Shown here: in pieces, positions 1-8,661 of the stretch
Position numbering within the stretch: the first letter of the stretch is position 1
How the letters are laid out: each line of letters starts with the position of its first letter
Assembly (NCBI RefSeq): GCF_029338515.1
Contig: NZ_CP119988.1
Location: forward strand, 186,001-250,000
Reading direction: 5' to 3'
DNA from: Haloglomus litoreum
GTDB lineage: Archaea; Halobacteriota; Halobacteria; Halobacteriales; Haloarculaceae
DNA: 64,000 nt
Translations under genes and position numbers: made by a program
The notes under the pieces: model-generated
Database searches by the model: none
What the model was told of the DNA's origin: nothing
The model's input: the letters and a program-made list of their open reading frames with translations, nothing else

Positions 1-730
1 GCTCGACCGGGTCCTCCTCGGCGGAGTTGACCGTGTGGGTCGCGCCGAGGTCGGCCGCGGCCTCGAGTCTGTTCTCGGCGATGTCGACGGTGACGAGCGG
101 CGAGGTCCCGACCGCGTCGGCCCCGAGCAGCGCGCTCATACCGACCCCGCCACAGCCGAAGACCGCGACCGAACTCCCCGGGTCCACGTCCGCCGTCGAC
201 AGCACGGAGCCGATGCCGGTCGAGGCGCCACAGCCCAGCAGCGCGGCCGCCTCCAGCGGCACGTCGTCGGGGATGGGGACCGCCGTCGACGCCGGGACGA
301 CCGCCCGCTCGGCGAACGACGACTGGGCGAAGAAGTGCGAGAGCGACTCGCCGTCCCGTGACAGCCGGCGCGTACCGTCCAGCATGTGGCCCTGGTGGAC
401 GGGCCCGTCGTTCTCACAGAGGAACGGTTCGCCCCGGTCGCAGGAGCCACAGGAGCCACAGTGGGTCGTCACCGAGAGGACGACCCGGTCCCCGGGCTCG
501 ACGCTGCTGACGCGGTCGCCGACCGCCTCGACGACGCCCGCCCCCTCGTGGCCGAGGACGGCCGGGAGGTCGATGTCGGCCTCCCCGGCGTACCTGGCGT
601 GGTCGGTGTGGCAGACGCCCACGGCACGGATGTCGACCAGTACCTCGTCCGACCGGGGTTCGTCCAGCTCGACCCGTTCGATGTTGAGTTCACGCGGTCC
701 TTCCAGTACGGCTGCCTCGATCACCGGCAT
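1..730 (-). CDS. Zinc-dependent alcohol dehydrogenase (MDR family), C-terminus cut off by window edge
   Basis: About 243 codons read leftward from an ATG at 728-730 and run off position 1, so the C-terminal half of the nucleotide-binding domain is missing. The N-terminal half shows the catalytic zinc motif GVCHTDH, the GHEGAGVV motif, a four-cysteine structural zinc lobe (CGSCGSCDRG...C) and the start of the Rossmann fold (VFGCGGVGM). This layout is typical of class III-like, NAD(P)-dependent medium-chain alcohol dehydrogenases acting on primary alcohols or S-hydroxymethyl thiols. The substrate cannot be read from the sequence. A TATA-like ACTATAAG lies about 25-30 bp upstream on the minus strand, which fits a leaderless transcript. 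It lies downstream of the MBL-fold gene on the same strand but has its own promoter. Confidence 0.88.
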   Translation of the reverse strand, partial: MPVIEAAVLEGPRELNIERVELDEPRSDEVLVDIRAVGVCHTDHARYAGEADIDLPAVLGHEGAGVVEAVGDRVSSVEPGDRVVLSVTTHCGSCGSCDRGEPFLCENDGPVHQGHMLDGTRRLSRDGESLSHFFAQSSFAERAVVPASTAVPIPDDVPLEAAALLGCGASTGIGSVLSTADVDPGSSVAVFGCGGVGMSALLGADAVGTSPLVTVDIAENRLEAAADLGATHTVNSAEEDPVE

Positions 731-799
731 ACCCGTGCCTCTCGCTCATCGAACTTATAGTATGAGGGCGGTTGGCGCTCGCGTGCCGGCGCTGGGTCG

Positions 800-1588
800 T
801 CAGTCGGGCCCGCACTCCCAGTCGGTTCGGTCGGGGGGGACCGGGAACGCGTCGTCGGCGTAGGTGACCCGCGGCTCGACGTCGAGATAGCGGAGGTCGT
901 CCCAGAGGTAGCGGTACAGTTTCGCGCTGGCGTCCTCGAACACGGAGACGCCGTGGCTCAGTAGCGCGACGTCGAACTCGTAATCGAGGAGCCGGACCAG
1001 CCCCGCCGAGATCTCGACGTCGTGGCCGTCGCCCGGCGAGGCCGGGGGGTGGACGAGCCTTCCGGGCCGGAACCCGCGGCGGTCCGACCCGACCATGGTG
1101 TCACCGAACACCGCGACGCCGGCGGCCTCGTCGACGAAGGCGTAGTTGCCGGGCGTGTGGCCGGGGACGTGGACGGCGGTGAACCGGCCGATGGACTCCT
1201 CGTGGGTGAACTCGTGGTCCGGCGGCGTCGCCACCACGTCCCGAGAGGTGATCTCCTCCTCGGCGGGGTACCAGACCGTGGGGTCGTAGCGGTCGACGAC
1301 GGCGTCGATGCCGCCGACGTGATCGAGGTGGCGGTGGGTGATGAGGAGCCGCTCGGGTTCGACCCCGACCTGCTCGATGCCGGCCAGCAGCCGGTCGGCC
1401 TGGGCCGGCATCGACGTGTCGACCAGCGTCGGCACGTCGTCCGGGAAGTCGAGGAGGTACGAGCGGTGGTGACGGCCCCGGAGCGATGCGGGCGGTTCGC
1501 CGGGGGCGTGCCAGGTGACCTCGTGGACGTGGGGCAGGAGTTCGCGGACCGCCGGCGACGACGACACGGCGTGCTCGGGCGTGGGCAT
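800..1588 (-). CDS. Metallo-beta-lactamase-fold hydrolase
   Basis: A 262-residue protein with the MBL-fold metal motif HRHLDH followed by GG, a downstream metal-binding histidine in VPGHTPGN, an aspartate in GDTM, and a last histidine in LLSHG. These support a binuclear-metal hydrolase of the glyoxalase II/lactonase type; the substrate is unknown. The ATG at 1588 was chosen because the frame upstream of it contains its own TATA-like GGTATATGACC about 25-30 bp before, so an upstream methionine in the same frame would lie inside the promoter. It is divergent from the FAD oxidoreductase, with 143 bp between the starts. Confidence 0.85.
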   Translation of the reverse strand: MPTPEHAVSSSPAVRELLPHVHEVTWHAPGEPPASLRGRHHRSYLLDFPDDVPTLVDTSMPAQADRLLAGIEQVGVEPERLLITHRHLDHVGGIDAVVDRYDPTVWYPAEEEITSRDVVATPPDHEFTHEESIGRFTAVHVPGHTPGNYAFVDEAAGVAVFGDTMVGSDRRGFRPGRLVHPPASPGDGHDVEISAGLVRLLDYEFDVALLSHGVSVFEDASAKLYRYLWDDLRYLDVEPRVTYADDAFPVPPDRTDWECGPD

Positions 1589-1731
1589 ACGAGCCACTCG
1601 CGGGAGCCAGGTCATATACCTTCGCGTCGACTCCCGGCCCCGGACGTGGCGTGCCATCCCGCCCTGCCGGCGCGCGAGCGGCGGCTCCGCGGTGAAAAAA
1701 TATAAACGATAGGAGCACCCAACATCACCTC

Positions 1732-2883
1732 GTGAGTTCTATCGTCGTGGTAGGCGGCGGTATCATCGGGACCGGTATCGCCTACTACCTCAGAGACTCC
1801 GACCATCGAGTGACGCTCGTCGAGAAGAACCAGCTCGGGTCGGGCACGTCCCGGTACTCCACGGCCATGTTCGGCTGGCACTTCCCCCACCCGGCCGACT
1901 ACCTGTTCCGGCGCCGGAGCTGGGCGGGGTGGCGCGACGTCCTCGAGCAGACGGACCTCGAACACCACACCGTCGGGAACGTCAGGGTCGCCCGGTCCCA
2001 GGAGGCCCTGTCCGAACTCCGTGAGACGGTCGCGGTCCAGCAGTCCTACGGCATCGAGACACGGATGATCTCGCCCGAGGAGGCCGCCGAGTACGGCATC
2101 GACCCCGACGCCATCGAGGGTGCCATGCACTCCCCCCGCGAGGGGTACGTGAACCAGCAGGGGTTCATGGAGTTCTACGCCGAGCGCGCCCAGGAGCACG
2201 GCGTGGAGGTGCTGACCGGGACCGAGGTCCACGACGTGACCACCGAGGACGGCGCGGTCACGGGCGTCGAGACCGAGGCGGGGCACATCGACGCGGACGT
2301 CGTGGTGAACGCTGCGGGGCCCTGGTCGCCGCGGCTGAACGACATGGTGGAGGTCTCGCTGCCGCTGAAGCACTCGCGGGCACAGATCATGGTCCTGCAG
2401 GCGGACGCCCCCCACGGCTTCCCGTTCATCGACCTCGAGGGGGACCACTACTTCCGGCCGGAGAGCGAGACGAAGATGCTCGCCGGCCGCCACGGGCCGC
2501 CGTTCCACCAGATCGGCGAACTCGACCCCGACCACGCCCACGACATCCAGGAGGAGTTCCGGCTCTCGGTCATCGACCAGATCGAGACCGTCGTCCCGGG
2601 ACTGCAGGAGACCGAGGTCATCAACGACTGGGTCGGCATCCGGACGGTCACCCCGGACGGGCGGCCGGTGCTGGGTCCGACGTCTGTCGAGGGGTTCGTC
2701 GTCGCCACCGGCATGAGCGGCTCCGGCGTCTCACAGCACGCCGCGGTCGCGAAGACGCTCTCGCAGTACTTCCGGACCGGCGAGGCCTCGGACACGCTCC
2801 GGTACCACGCCCCGTCCCGGTTCCGGGGCCAGTCGGGGACGGAGGCCCAGCTGGGGCCGACGGGCCCGACTCATCCACAGTAG
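1732..2883 (+). CDS. FAD-dependent oxidoreductase (DAO family)
   Basis: A 383-residue protein starting at a GTG. The N-terminus carries the FAD dinucleotide-binding motif VVGGGIIGTG (residues 5-14) followed by an acidic strand end (VTLVEK). The C-terminal part has TPDGRPVLGP and GMSGSGVSQHAAVA, typical of the sarcosine/glycine oxidase (DAO) family, which oxidises secondary or primary amines of amino acids. The exact substrate is not visible. The start is supported by a run AAAAAATATAAAC at 1695-1707, about 27 bp before the GTG. The neighbouring IclR gene points towards it and could be its regulator (inference). Confidence 0.85.
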   Translation: MSSIVVVGGGIIGTGIAYYLRDSDHRVTLVEKNQLGSGTSRYSTAMFGWHFPHPADYLFRRRSWAGWRDVLEQTDLEHHTVGNVRVARSQEALSELRETVAVQQSYGIETRMISPEEAAEYGIDPDAIEGAMHSPREGYVNQQGFMEFYAERAQEHGVEVLTGTEVHDVTTEDGAVTGVETEAGHIDADVVVNAAGPWSPRLNDMVEVSLPLKHSRAQIMVLQADAPHGFPFIDLEGDHYFRPESETKMLAGRHGPPFHQIGELDPDHAHDIQEEFRLSVIDQIETVVPGLQETEVINDWVGIRTVTPDGRPVLGPTSVEGFVVATGMSGSGVSQHAAVAKTLSQYFRTGEASDTLRYHAPSRFRGQSGTEAQLGPTGPTHPQ

Positions 2884-2952
2884 GTCCCGGTCCCTGTGTG
2901 CGGACCTGTCACGGCGGGTCCCCGGAGGGGAGCCGGCGGCCGGCGGTAGCCG

Positions 2953-3714
2953 TCAGGCCGAGTGGTTGAGCTCGATGACGTTCTTCGTCCGGACCAGCTG
3001 TTCGGGGATCTCGGACTCGAACCGCTCGCCCTCGAGCCGTCGGGCCGGGCCGGTCACGCTGATGGCCCCGAGCACGGCCCCGTCGCTCGCCGTGATGGGG
3101 ACCGCGACGCTCCGGAGCCCCGGAATCGCCTCCCCGGTGGTGAACGCGTAGCCGCGCTCCCGGATGGTCTCCAGCTCCTGGAGTAGCTCCTCGCGGTCCG
3201 TGATGGTGTTCTCCGTCAGCTCCGGGAGGCCGTGCTGCTCGATGATCTCGTCGACCCGCTCGTCGGGCAGGTACGCCAGCATCGCCTTGCCGCTCCCGGT
3301 GGTGTGCATGTTGAGCCGCATCCCCGCGTGGGCGTGGATGTTCACCGACTCGTCGCTGGTGACGTTGATGAGCATCACGATGCGGCCGTACTCCTCGACC
3401 TGCAGGTTGGCCGTCTCGTTGTGTTCGGCCGCCAGCCGCTTGATCTCAGGCACCGAGACCTGGTAGAGCTCCCGGTTGTCCCGGACGAACCCCCCGAGGT
3501 CGAGGAGCTTCAGCCCGAGGTGGTACTCGGTCCCGCGCTTGACGACGTACTCGTGCTGTTCGAGGGTGCTCAGGTACTTGTAGACGTTACTCTTCGACAT
3601 CCCGAGGTGCTCCGCGACCTCGGTCACTCCGGCCCCGTCGAGTTCCTTCAGCGTCTCGAGCAGCCGGAGCGTGGTCCCCGCCGTCTTGACCTGGCTCCGT
3701 TCGTCCTGCGACAT
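2953..3714 (-). CDS. IclR family transcriptional regulator
   Basis: A 253-residue regulator. Residues ~10-65 form the winged HTH (LLETLKELDGAGVTEVAEHL, then MSKSNVYKYLSTLEQHEYV). The rest is the IclR effector-binding domain, with GSGKAMLAYLP, TGEAIPGLRSVAVPI and GAISVTGP motifs. Such proteins bind small organic acids or sugars and usually control nearby catabolic genes. It stands between the DAO oxidoreductase (convergent) and KDG kinase (divergent across a 588-bp gap), so either could be a target. Its own promoter probably uses TGTTTATCAATACG around 3745-3758. Confidence 0.92.
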   Translation of the reverse strand: MSQDERSQVKTAGTTLRLLETLKELDGAGVTEVAEHLGMSKSNVYKYLSTLEQHEYVVKRGTEYHLGLKLLDLGGFVRDNRELYQVSVPEIKRLAAEHNETANLQVEEYGRIVMLINVTSDESVNIHAHAGMRLNMHTTGSGKAMLAYLPDERVDEIIEQHGLPELTENTITDREELLQELETIRERGYAFTTGEAIPGLRSVAVPITASDGAVLGAISVTGPARRLEGERFESEIPEQLVRTKNVIELNHSA

Positions 3715-4302
3715 GGTGATACGCTATGTCGAACCAGTCGTTTCGTATTGATAAACATTCCCCACGATCCACCACCACCCCGACCGGATCGAGTGGGGGC
3801 GACTGTCGCCGGCGATAAATTAACAGATACATGGTGCTAAAGACAGATGAACAGATATCTTGCATTTCTGGGTGGGACACGAGCGCGCCCATATAGACGA
3901 CTGAAACCGGGGAAGTGGCCGGGAAAAGGGCAGCAATTCCGACAGAGCGCACGTATCGCAGTTGAAACCAGGTACTTACTGCTATCTATCGACAAACTAT
4001 ATAATGGTATATTTAGTGTGTAAAATTGGCTTATTGAAGATTTATATTCTAATTAATATATTTATTATGGACTTTACAGAGTTATTGTAGATCCATAAAT
4101 GATGGTTGAAATTACATATATAATATCTTACCACTCTGTCGAGTGTCGCCGGTATCCGTCCGCCGTCGGGGTCCCGGTCCCATACCCGCGTCCGCCGGGG
4201 AGCCACGCCGGGGTCCGGACCCGGTCGATCCGGGGTTCCGACGCCGAGTGCGTCCCCCTGGTGGTACCAAGGAGGTAAGTCGACGGCCCGCGGTCCCGGA
4301 CC
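3715..4302. other. 588-bp gene-free region with an AT-rich island
   Basis: This stretch separates the IclR gene from KDG kinase. Positions ~3960-4140 are strikingly AT-rich compared with the surrounding ~70% GC DNA, with many TATA-like strings (for example around 4000-4012, 4040-4070 and 4110-4130). I see no convincing ORF of either strand inside it; frames that cross it are continuations of antisense shadows. It may be a regulatory region for the divergent genes, or a remnant of AT-rich foreign DNA. Confidence 0.6.
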
Positions 4303-5253
4303 ATGACCGGCCTCGTCACGTTCGGGGAGACGATGCTGCGGTACGCGCCGCCGCGCGGCAAGCGGTTCGAGAACGCCGACGCGTTCGCGGTCCACGTCGG
4401 CGGCGCCGAGAGCAACGTCGCGGTCGCGGCCGCGCGCCTCGGCTGCGAGGCGACCTGGCTCTCGAAGCTCCCGGATACGCCGTTCGGCCGCCGCGTCGAA
4501 CGGACCCTCCGCGGCCAGGGCGTCACCCCGGAGGTCGCCTGGGCCGACGAGGGTCGGCTCGGCGTCTACTATCTGGAGCCGGGCGCCGACCCCCGGGGTG
4601 CGAGCGTCCACTACGACCGCGCGGACGCGGCCGTCCGGACCGCGACGCCCGACGAGCTGGCCACCGACCGCCTCGCCGACGCCGACGCCGTCTGCACGAC
4701 CGGCATCACGCCGGCGCTCTCCGGGACGCTCGCGGACACCACCCGCTCGCTCCTCGAGACCGCGCGCGAGGCCGGCGCGACCACCGCGTTCGACGCCAAC
4801 TACCGGTCGAAGCTCTGGGAGCCGGACGAGGCCCGCGAGACCCTGACCGACCTGCTCGGGCTGGTCGACGTGCTGTTCGTGGCCGAGCGCGACGCGGCGA
4901 CGGTGTTCGACCGGACCGGCGACGCCGAGACCGTCGGCCGCGCGTTCCGCGACGCGTACGGCCACGAGGCGGTGGTCGTGACCCGCGGTGCCGAGGGGGC
5001 CGTCGCGGTCACCGACGACGGCGTCCACGAGCAGCCGGCGTTCGACACCGAGACGGTCGACCCGGTCGGGTCCGGGGACGCCTTCGTCGGCGGCTACCTC
5101 GCCCGCTGGCTCGACGACGGCGACGTGCCCCGGGCGCTCGCGTACGGCGCCGCGACGGCGGCGGTCAAGCGCACCCTCGACGGGGACATGGCGCTCGTCT
5201 CCCGGCCGGAGGTCGAGGCCGTTCTTTCCGGAGACGCCAGGATCTCTCGATAA
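4303..5253 (+). CDS. kdgK: 2-keto-3-deoxygluconate kinase (PfkB family)
   Basis: A 316-residue PfkB-family sugar kinase. The N-terminus reads LVTFGETMLR, followed by GGAESNVAVAAARLG (PfkB signature 1). The C-terminal signature is DPVGSGDAFVGG, with the catalytic base Asp259. This fits haloarchaeal KDG kinase, which phosphorylates 2-keto-3-deoxygluconate to KDPG in the semi-phosphorylative Entner-Doudoroff pathway. It lies 175 bp upstream of the aldehyde dehydrogenase-pyk pair on the same strand, and glucose dehydrogenase is in the same window, which supports the assignment over other PfkB sugars. A GGAGGT at 4271-4276 is too far from the ATG to act as a normal Shine-Dalgarno. A related but altered paralogue lies at 54001-54954. 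Confidence 0.85.
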   Translation: MTGLVTFGETMLRYAPPRGKRFENADAFAVHVGGAESNVAVAAARLGCEATWLSKLPDTPFGRRVERTLRGQGVTPEVAWADEGRLGVYYLEPGADPRGASVHYDRADAAVRTATPDELATDRLADADAVCTTGITPALSGTLADTTRSLLETAREAGATTAFDANYRSKLWEPDEARETLTDLLGLVDVLFVAERDAATVFDRTGDAETVGRAFRDAYGHEAVVVTRGAEGAVAVTDDGVHEQPAFDTETVDPVGSGDAFVGGYLARWLDDGDVPRALAYGAATAAVKRTLDGDMALVSRPEVEAVLSGDARISR

Positions 5254-5378
5254 TCGCGGATCTCTGCGGCCTGTGTGCTGTCTCCGGGCGAACGTGTGGA
5301 ACGGATCTGCAAGACCGTCCGCCGACAGTGACCGTTGGGAAGCCGCTGGACTCCCCGCCGCTCACTCGACACATATCT

Positions 5379-5395
5379 TAATACGAAATCGAGTA
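5379..5395 (+). promoter_or_regulatory. Candidate TrmB operator before the aldehyde dehydrogenase-pyk operon
   Basis: The sequence TAAT-N8-GAGTA differs by one base from the published Halobacterium TrmB motif TACT-N7/8-GAGTA. Its proximal edge is 34 bp from the ATG at 5429, just upstream of a TATA-like TTCTTTA at 5399-5405. The gdh site has the same geometry (33 bp). Binding is inferred, not shown. Confidence 0.55.
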
Positions 5396-5428
5396 AACTT
5401 CTTTACCCTGGCGCCGAGAAGGGGAGGT

Positions 5429-6865
5429 ATGGCCGCACACCCAGCACCGAACCGAGACGAGCTCCACATCGCGGGCGCCTGGCGGCCCGCCGAGGACCAC
5501 ATCGTCGTATCGGACCTCGCCGACGGCGGGACGTTCGCCGAGGTCGCTGCCGCGTCGCCCGCCGACGCAGAGGACGCGCTCGCCGCCGCGGAGGCCGCGG
5601 AGCCCGCGATGCGCGAGACCACCATCGTCCAGCGCGCGAACTGGCTGACCGCCATCGCCGACGGCATCGAGGCCCGCGAGTCGGAACTCGCGGAGGTCAT
5701 CGTCCGCGAGGCGGGCAAGCCCATCAGCAGCGCGCGCGGGGAGGTCGCCGCGGCCGCCGAGCGCTTCCGCCGCGCTGCCGAGGAGGCCCGCGACCTGCAG
5801 GGCGACTACGTCGAGGGCACCACGGCGGGCCACGAGGGCTGGCGCGCCGTCGTCCGGCCCGAACCGGTCGGGACCGTCCTCTGCATCACGCCGTACAACT
5901 ACCCCCTCTCGACGACCGCGCTGCAGGTCGCGCCGGCGCTGGCGGCGGGCAACGCCGTCATCCTGAAGCCGGCGACGAAGACGCCGGTCAGCGGCGCCAT
6001 CCTCGCCGAGATCATCGTCGAGGCCGCGCCGGACCTCCCGGACGGCGCCTTCGGGTTCGTCCCCGGTCGCGCCAGCGAGATCGGCGACGTCCTCGCCGCC
6101 GACGACCGGCTGAACGCCATCGCCATGACGGGCTCGTCGGGCGCCGGCAAGCACGTCGCCGAGGTCAGCGGGATGGTCGAGCTCCACATGGAGCTGGGCG
6201 GGAACGCGCCCGCCGTCGTCTTCCCGGACGCCGACCTCGACGCGGCCGCGAGCGCGGTCACGAAGGGCTCGTTCAAGTACGCCGGCCAGCGCTGCTCGGC
6301 CGTCTCGCGCGCGCTCGTCCACGAGGACGTCCACGACGAGGTGGTCGAGCGCATCGAGGCCGAGATGGACGACTGGGTGCCGGGCGACCTGTTCGACCCC
6401 GACACGAAGCTCGGGCCGCTCATCTCGGAGAGCCAGGCCGAGTGGGTCGAAGAACTCGTCGCGGACGCCGTCGAACGCGGGGCGACGCTCGTCCGCGGCG
6501 GCGAGCGCGACGGCCGCGTCTTCGAGCCGACGCTGCTCGCCGACGTGCCCCACGACGCCCGCATCGTCCACGAGGAGCAGTTCGGCCCGGTGGCCGTCGT
6601 CGCGCCCGTCGCCGACGAGGCCGAGGCCCTCGCGGTCGCCAACGGCGGCGACCTCGGGCTCGATGCCGCCGTCTTCACCGCCGACTACGACCGCGCGATG
6701 CGGGTCGCCGAGCGGCTCGAGGCCGGCGGCGTCCGCATCAACGGCGCCCCGAGCCACGGGCTGGGCGACATCCCGTTCGGCGGCGTGAAGGACTCGGGCA
6801 TCGGCCGCGAGGGTATCGGCCACACCATCGAAGCCTTCCTGACCACGAAGAGCATCGTGCTCTGA
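5429..6865 (+). CDS. Aldehyde dehydrogenase, probably GapN-like non-phosphorylating GAP dehydrogenase
   Basis: A 478-residue NAD(P)-dependent aldehyde dehydrogenase with the general base in MELGGN (Glu255) and the nucleophile in AGQRCSAV (Cys289), the usual 34-residue spacing. The stretches SGMVELHMELGG, FKYAGQRCSAV and the C-terminal TTKSIVL resemble the GapN/ALDH11 group, including the Arg just before the nucleophile that contacts the substrate phosphate in GapN. Together with KDG kinase upstream and pyruvate kinase 1 bp downstream, this suggests oxidation of glyceraldehyde 3-phosphate to 3-phosphoglycerate. Lactaldehyde or succinate-semialdehyde dehydrogenase remain possible. The ATG at 5429 was chosen over the longer open frame because it follows a TATA-like box and a candidate TrmB site; the upstream extension is antisense-like, with no conserved residues. 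Confidence 0.85.
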   Translation: MAAHPAPNRDELHIAGAWRPAEDHIVVSDLADGGTFAEVAAASPADAEDALAAAEAAEPAMRETTIVQRANWLTAIADGIEARESELAEVIVREAGKPISSARGEVAAAAERFRRAAEEARDLQGDYVEGTTAGHEGWRAVVRPEPVGTVLCITPYNYPLSTTALQVAPALAAGNAVILKPATKTPVSGAILAEIIVEAAPDLPDGAFGFVPGRASEIGDVLAADDRLNAIAMTGSSGAGKHVAEVSGMVELHMELGGNAPAVVFPDADLDAAASAVTKGSFKYAGQRCSAVSRALVHEDVHDEVVERIEAEMDDWVPGDLFDPDTKLGPLISESQAEWVEELVADAVERGATLVRGGERDGRVFEPTLLADVPHDARIVHEEQFGPVAVVAPVADEAEALAVANGGDLGLDAAVFTADYDRAMRVAERLEAGGVRINGAPSHGLGDIPFGGVKDSGIGREGIGHTIEAFLTTKSIVL

Positions 6866-6866
6866 T

Positions 6867-8603
6867 ATGCCCCGAGCCAAGGTGGTCTGTACGCTCGGTC
6901 CCGCCTCCGACGACCGCGGGACCATCGCCGACCTCGTCGAGGCCGGGATGTCCGTCGCGCGGCTGAACGCCAGCCACGGCACGACCGACCACCGGGCGAC
7001 GCTCATCGACCGGGTCCGCGCGGTGAGCGACGAGCTCGGCGAGCCGGTCGCGACGATGCTGGACGTGTCGGGTCCCGAGATACGCACGGCCCCCCTGGAC
7101 GAGCCCGTCCACATCCGCGAGGGCGAGGAACGCCGGCTCGTCCCGGGCGAGGTCGTGGACGACGAGGTGATCGGCCTCTCGGGCTCGGTCGCCGCCGCCG
7201 AGCCGGGCGACCGCGTCCTGCTGGACGACGGCCGCATCGAGACGACCGTCCGGCGCGTCGAGGGCGACGCCGTCGTCGTCGCCGTCGATTCGGGCGGCGA
7301 CCTGGGTGGGCGCAAGGGGGTCAACGTCCCCGGCGTCGACCTCGGACTGGAGTCCGTCACCGAGGCCGACCACGAGGAGCTGCGGCTGGCCGCCGAGGCC
7401 GACGTGGCCTACGTCGCCGCCAGCTTCGTCGGTGCCGCCGCGGACGTCTACGCCGTCGACGAGGTGCTGGAGTCGTACGGCGCCGACATCCCCATCGTCG
7501 CGAAGATCGAGCGCGCCGACGCCGTCGCGAACCTCGACGGGATCCTCGCGGCGGCCGACGGCGTGATGGTCGCCCGCGGCGACCTCGGGGTCGAGTGTCC
7601 CCTGGAGGAGGTGCCCCTCATCCAGAAGCGGATCATCCGGAAGGCCCGCGAGGCCGGGGTCCCCGTCATCACCGCGACGGAGATGCTGGACTCGATGATC
7701 CACGCCCGGCGGCCGACCCGCGCCGAGGCCTCCGACGTCGCCAACGCCGTCCTCGACGGCACCGACGCGGTGATGCTGTCGGGCGAGACCGCCATCGGCG
7801 ACCACCCCGTCCGCGTCGTGGAGACGATGGCCCGCATCGTCGAGGACGTCGAGGCCAGCGGGGAGTACGCCGAGTCCCGCGAGCAGCGCGTCCCGCCCGC
7901 CGGCGACACCCGGACCGACGCCATCGCGCGGTCGGCGCGCTACCTCGCCCGCGACGTGGACGCCAGCGCCGTCGTCACCGTCACCGAGTCCGGCTACACC
8001 GCGGGCAAGGTCGCGAAGTACCGCCCCGCGGTGCCCGTCGTCGCGGTGACGCCCGACGAGGCGGTCCGGCGCCGGCTCGCGCTCCCCTGGGGCATCACTC
8101 CCCGCCGCCTCCCGTTCCCGGACGGCGGCGCGGCCGAACTCATCGAGCGTGCCGCGACCGCTGCCATCGACGCCGGCGTCGCCGACAGCGGCGACACCGT
8201 GGTCGTGCTCGCGGGGATGATGACCGACCTGGAGGGCGCCAACACCACGAACACTCTGAAGGTCCACCTCGCCGCCGAGATCCTCGCGAGCGGGCGCGGC
8301 ATCAACGCCGGCCGGGCCGCCGGGCCCGTCGTCCACGCCCCCGACGGCGACCTCGCGGACGCGCCGGCGGACGCGGTCGTGGTCCTCCCCGACTCGTTCG
8401 ACGGTGACCTCCGCGGTGACCTCTCGGCCATCGCGGCCATCGTCGCCGGCGACCGCGGGATGACGAGCTACCCGGCGATGATCGCTCGGGAACTCGGCGT
8501 TCCGATGGTCGGCGGCGTGACGCCGGCCGTCCCCGACGGCACCGTCGTCACCGTGGACGGCGATCGCGGCGTGGTCTACGAGTCCGACGTGGACGAGCGC
8601 TAG
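6867..8603 (+). CDS. pyk: Pyruvate kinase with C-terminal PEP-utiliser domain
   Basis: A 578-residue pyruvate kinase converting PEP and ADP to pyruvate and ATP. Visible motifs are the N-terminal KVVCTLGPAS, the catalytic IVAKIERADAV (Lys213), VARGDLGVECPLEEVP and ITATEMLDSM. After the effector-type domain, about 110 extra residues (VLPDSFDGDL...YPAMIARELGVPMVGG) match the phosphohistidine-type mobile domain found in Geobacillus-like and other haloarchaeal pyruvate kinases. The ATG follows the aldehyde dehydrogenase stop by one base, so the two are surely cotranscribed and probably share TrmB control. Confidence 0.97.
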   Translation: MPRAKVVCTLGPASDDRGTIADLVEAGMSVARLNASHGTTDHRATLIDRVRAVSDELGEPVATMLDVSGPEIRTAPLDEPVHIREGEERRLVPGEVVDDEVIGLSGSVAAAEPGDRVLLDDGRIETTVRRVEGDAVVVAVDSGGDLGGRKGVNVPGVDLGLESVTEADHEELRLAAEADVAYVAASFVGAAADVYAVDEVLESYGADIPIVAKIERADAVANLDGILAAADGVMVARGDLGVECPLEEVPLIQKRIIRKAREAGVPVITATEMLDSMIHARRPTRAEASDVANAVLDGTDAVMLSGETAIGDHPVRVVETMARIVEDVEASGEYAESREQRVPPAGDTRTDAIARSARYLARDVDASAVVTVTESGYTAGKVAKYRPAVPVVAVTPDEAVRRRLALPWGITPRRLPFPDGGAAELIERAATAAIDAGVADSGDTVVVLAGMMTDLEGANTTNTLKVHLAAEILASGRGINAGRAAGPVVHAPDGDLADAPADAVVVLPDSFDGDLRGDLSAIAAIVAGDRGMTSYPAMIARELGVPMVGGVTPAVPDGTVVTVDGDRGVVYESDVDER

Positions 8604-8661
8604 GCCACGACCCGCTCTCGGCCGGTCTGCTCGGGGGGAAGCGCCCGCGCCAGGTCGGCGC

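Noticed and set aside
4042-5028. Minus-strand ORF of 328 codons opposite kdgK
   Set aside because: No family motifs; the plus strand holds a complete PfkB kinase.
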